Shown here piece after piece: positions 6,501-8,064 of a DNA stretch of 8,064 bases. Each line of letters starts with the position of its first letter. Position 1 is the first letter of the stretch. Below the pieces are notes generated by a model that had not been told where the DNA came from, searched no databases, and saw only the letters and a program-made list of their open reading frames with translations. Location of the stretch: assembly GCA_946187025.1 (NCBI GenBank), contig CAMHPM010000060.1:1-8064 (forward strand), read 5' to 3'. The DNA comes from an uncultured Prevotellaceae bacterium (GTDB lineage: Bacteria > Bacteroidota > Bacteroidia > Bacteroidales > Bacteroidaceae). A program made the translations under genes and the position numbers.

Positions 6501-6964
6501 GCAGTGAGGAACGACGAGAATGCATATACCTCGCCTTCGACTGCACTGAACCAGAATGTGTCGCTCCATGTGTAAATGAGTGCACCGGCAATACCGCTTG
6601 CCATCACTGCGATGGTCTGTGCAATGGTTGGTTGCTCATCGTCGCGGCAAACCAGTTTCTTGGCCAAGTGTGTCACTGTCCAGAATAGGAACAGGATACA
6701 TCCGGCACTGAGCAGTGCCGACATGGTATTGACCATCTTGGCTATTTGGGTTGGATCGCTTGCGAACTGTGAGAACAGGTTTCCGACAAGCATAAAGAAT
6801 GGTGCGCCAGGTGGGTGTCCTACCTCCAGCTTTGTGGCTGTTGATATGAATTCCGGACAATCCCAGAAACTGGCGGTGGGTTCGATGGTTGAGCAGTAGG
6901 TAAAAGCAGCTACTGCAAAAATCACCCATCCCATCACGTTGTTTACGAGTTTGTAAGTCTTCAT
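3533..6964 (-). CDS. DUF2723 polytopic membrane protein, GT-C/protein mannosyltransferase-like
   Basis: This 1143-residue protein belongs to the DUF2723 family of Bacteroidetes, which resembles GT-C membrane glycosyltransferases. After a first membrane helix (about 9-24) comes an external loop, EPTASFWDCPEFISTATKLE, with D35 and E38 in the place where GT-C enzymes carry their acidic catalytic motif. The well-conserved VGHPPGAPFFMLVGNLFSQFASD follows at 48-70. AVEGEVY (141-147) is a second conserved acidic stretch. About a dozen further hydrophobic segments follow between residues 80 and 360 and between 568 and 680, separated by a large polar region (about 362-565). The motif NQTPGQPRERDYAYAGSFY (615-633) precedes the last helices. 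The C-terminal 450 residues are soluble, begin with FTNGDNDTFPLWY (712-724) and end in an alpha-helical, TPR-like part (about 990-1140). Donor and acceptor are unknown; protein O-glycosylation or envelope glycan assembly is a reasonable inference. It precedes and overlaps the deacetylase gene. Confidence 0.92.
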   Translation of the reverse strand: MKTYKLVNNVMGWVIFAVAAFTYCSTIEPTASFWDCPEFISTATKLEVGHPPGAPFFMLVGNLFSQFASDPTQIAKMVNTMSALLSAGCILFLFWTVTHLAKKLVCRDDEQPTIAQTIAVMASGIAGALIYTWSDTFWFSAVEGEVYAFSSFLTALVFWLILKWEDRAGESGSDRWLVLIAYLVGLSIGVHLLNLLCIPAMVLVYYYKRAKNPDGRGSLIALGVSVVIVAAVLYGVVPGITKVGGWFELLFVNMLGMSFNTGLYIYLVLLVACLVWAIIESTRATNKLRMNIAFLISLAMLGTPFYGYGWSSIFIGIVILAIVAWMLMAARWVTPKGLNTTLLCLALIVVGYSSYAVIVIRSDANPPMDQNSPEDVFTLGEYLGREQYGDRPLFYGPTYNSRPSVVVKGDHLNYSTTEGAPVYQRKEKADAAEKDEYIVIRNKFDYDYAADQCMLFPRIYSEKDAGRYESWLGDVHYHTVQYNIPGQGTQTLQIPSQMDNIRYFLSYQLNFMYWRYFMWNFAGRQNDLQGQGETEHGNWITGIKPLDDLRLGDQDLLPTELKENKGHNVFYCLPLILGLVGLLWQAFRGKRGIQQFWVVFFLFFMTGIAIVFYLNQTPGQPRERDYAYAGSFYAFAIWCGLGITAIYAGLSKYLKGNSARLVAALISLVPAIAVPLQMVSQTWDDHDRSGRYMCRDFGLNYLETIPHDGVIFTNGDNDTFPLWYNEDTEGNRTDVRVCNLSYVQTDWYIDQMKRPAFEGEGQSSPLPISWKRIQYVEGKNEMTDVNPIVVVGGREMRMKDLVKQMYAQSPNTAKAIWGDNPFELKNAIKKFVLKEDIPAEYQDMVSSLPACLPSDTMYVTVNKDAVRRSGMYIPGDSIPDRMDISLKGQDRVLKSMMMMLEMIAQSNFERPLYMSTTVGPQHYGNIWRHFVQEGLAWRITPFTFSENMPQQSVVDSEKMFDNMMNKYHYGGLSTPGLYLDETTMRMCWTHRRWFAHLINTLLEEGKKDKALQALEKCDKEIPEYNVPYKIDNGGLEIGNAFIACGNVKRGMEILDAIEKNSEEYIRFYSSLGNMRFAAAWRDCKSEIIALAEIQRTLQLLGSNEEISGADAKAYAKRAEELMPFVNQTYSVLATRAESLGLKP

Positions 6965-7042
6965 TTCTTTGTTTATATTATTAATTTTGTTAAGTTTCGC
7001 TGTTATTTATCAGGATCATACAACGGCTTATACCCTTACGTT

Positions 7043-7690
7043 TCAGTGTGTAACCGTCGTCACGCCATCGTATGTATTTATCTTTATCACAAACGAATCG
7101 CAATCCTGATAGTTGGCACGCGGCATACTGAGGAACATATCCTCTGTATATGATTCCGCATCGTTGTCTTGCCGTTGATGCAACAGTGTGAAAAACGCTG
7201 TACGTTTTCCGTTTTTTGCAGCCACACTGTCTTCTGCAAATCCAAACGCATGGTTGTGTTTATCGGTGACAAGCACCCCTATGCGCATGTTTACGTAGCG
7301 GTCGGAAGTCCAAGAACTGATAAACTTCACCGGGTCGCATGGTAATGAATGAAACTCGGTTGCCGGCCGTGGATGTGCCGAGAATACTGGTTCGAGCGAA
7401 TAGAGTGTCACACCCGACTCGGCAAGCACATACGTACTAAGGCATCTGAATATGGTATCCGATTTGCCTGTGCTGATGTCCTGCTCCACGGCATAGCGAT
7501 TTCCTTCATCGGTAAGAATGCTTCGCACATTACCGCTCCCATCGGTGTATGCCTCGACCAAGCTGGTGATATACGACGGCTGTTCTGCCTCGTCGTCATC
7601 ACAAGCGATTACGGCACATAGGCAGAATGCGACAAGCATCGTAATGCCTGCTGATGCACACTTTTGTGTTATGTCTTTATTTCTATTCAC
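7043..7690 (-). CDS. NigD-like lipoprotein
   Basis: This 215-residue protein has a lipoprotein signal: basic residues near the start (MNRNKDITQK), a hydrophobic stretch (about 14-29) and a lipobox ending in C30 (AVIAC). The acidic run DDDE directly after C30 resembles the Bacteroidetes lipoprotein export signal, so a surface-exposed lipoprotein is likely. The mature part suggests the NigD-like family: a beta-rich N-terminal part with YTDGSGNVRSILTDEGNRYAV (48-68), then DPVKFISSWTSDRYVNMRIGVLVTDKHNHAF (119-149), and an ending FVIKINTYDGVTTV. The role of NigD proteins is poorly defined. The start is GTG (7690-7688); it is the first start codon after an in-frame TAA and supplies the basic signal-peptide end, while the next ATG (M18) would remove it. 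An A/G-rich AAAAGAAAG precedes it. The gene lies 78 bp upstream of DUF2723 and 68 bp after the preceding gene. Confidence 0.7.
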   Translation of the reverse strand: MNRNKDITQKCASAGITMLVAFCLCAVIACDDDEAEQPSYITSLVEAYTDGSGNVRSILTDEGNRYAVEQDISTGKSDTIFRCLSTYVLAESGVTLYSLEPVFSAHPRPATEFHSLPCDPVKFISSWTSDRYVNMRIGVLVTDKHNHAFGFAEDSVAAKNGKRTAFFTLLHQRQDNDAESYTEDMFLSMPRANYQDCDSFVIKINTYDGVTTVTH

Positions 7691-7708
7691 CTTTCTTTTG
7701 ATTTAGTG

Positions 7709-7725
7709 ATACTATAATTTAGTAT
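7709..7725 (-). promoter_or_regulatory. Small AT-rich inverted repeat upstream of the NigD-like gene
   Basis: ATACTA (7709-7714) and TAGTAT (7720-7725) are perfect inverted copies around a 5-nt centre, about 20 bp before the GTG start. It may be an operator half-site pair or chance in AT-rich DNA. I find no TAnnTTTG box in this gap, so a separate promoter here is not supported. Confidence 0.25.
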
Positions 7726-7758
7726 GGCAACACTTGTACCTATTTTCTTTTGCGGCAC

Positions 7759-8064
7759 CTATTCTTCACTCCTGGCTTTGTTTATCGCCGGATTAGCATA
7801 CATCTCGCGTATCTTTGCACGTAGGAACGGCATGTCAGGCTTTTCTATTGTCACCTTATTCAATTGTCTATCTACGTATGCATTGAATTGCGCTATGTGT
7901 TCGTCATTTCCGTCCATGCCTGCTGCCACGAGGTTGGCGTCGTAGAGGCGGTAGTGGCGATGTATTTCGTGGTCGATATGCTGAGCGATGGCTGTGAACA
8001 GTTCCAGCTTCGGCATATCGGGATCTAGTGTGTCGAGCCATGCGTTGATACATGGTGCAGCGTG
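7759..8064 (-). CDS. Unrecognised protein, C-terminal part (5' end outside the window)
   Basis: The frame is open from the right edge (16 codons without a stop before the Met at 8016) to TAG at 7761-7759, so about 101 residues are visible and the Met at 8016 is probably internal. The visible sequence is soluble, mostly helical and rich in histidine and charged residues (HIDHEIHRHYRLYDANLV), with a second part VDRQLNKVTIEKPDMPFL and the end REMYANPAINKARSEE. The histidine spacing HxxxHxxxH could bind a metal, but no known motif is matched and no function is assigned. It lies 68 bp upstream of the NigD-like lipoprotein gene on the same strand and may share its transcript. Confidence 0.6.
   Translation of the reverse strand, partial: HAAPCINAWLDTLDPDMPKLELFTAIAQHIDHEIHRHYRLYDANLVAAGMDGNDEHIAQFNAYVDRQLNKVTIEKPDMPFLRAKIREMYANPAINKARSEE

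Overview
The window looks like chromosomal DNA of a Bacteroidales bacterium, most likely Prevotella/Segatella or a close relative. The reasons are the family content (a DUF4143-type ATPase of the common Bacteroidales form, a DUF2723 membrane protein, a NigD-like lipoprotein with an acidic run after its lipobox), the general lack of strong Shine-Dalgarno sites, and a possible Bacteroidetes-type promoter. This is inference from protein families; no rRNA or other marker is present.

Left part, + strand (1-973): the C-terminal half of an AAA-type ATPase with a DUF4143 region, then a 76-aa protein with two predicted membrane helices, then a 31-aa very basic reading frame that starts in an ATGA overlap with the 76-aa gene. 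The junction of the last two is an A7 run that forms a textbook -1 slippery heptamer in frame directly before the stop. By eye this part is more AT-rich than the rest. A gene-free stretch (974-1364) follows; it holds a strong bidirectional terminator, an imperfect tandem repeat and a possible promoter for the next gene.

Middle (1365-1812): a small YbjQ/UPF0145 family protein on the + strand, then a convergent intergenic region with a 22-bp tandem repeat that ends in a perfect 14-bp palindrome, and a terminator hairpin.

Right part, - strand (8064 down to 1813): five genes in one direction. In order of transcription these are an unrecognised partial gene at the window edge, a NigD-like lipoprotein (GTG start), a 1143-aa DUF2723 polytopic membrane protein resembling GT-C/protein mannosyltransferases, a NodB-type polysaccharide deacetylase overlapping it by 4 bp (ATGA), and the tRNA-modification enzyme QueG (epoxyqueuosine reductase). 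DUF2723 and the deacetylase are very likely translationally coupled and suggest a joint role in envelope glycan or glycoprotein metabolism. QueG is 62 bp further on and is probably only a transcriptional neighbour.

Most of the window is ordinary core-type Bacteroidales content. The parts most worth a second look are the 651-973 small-gene pair with its slippery site, the repeats on both sides of the YbjQ gene, and the unrecognised gene at the right edge. I do not see a clear new defence system, mobile element, CRISPR array, tRNA or rRNA.
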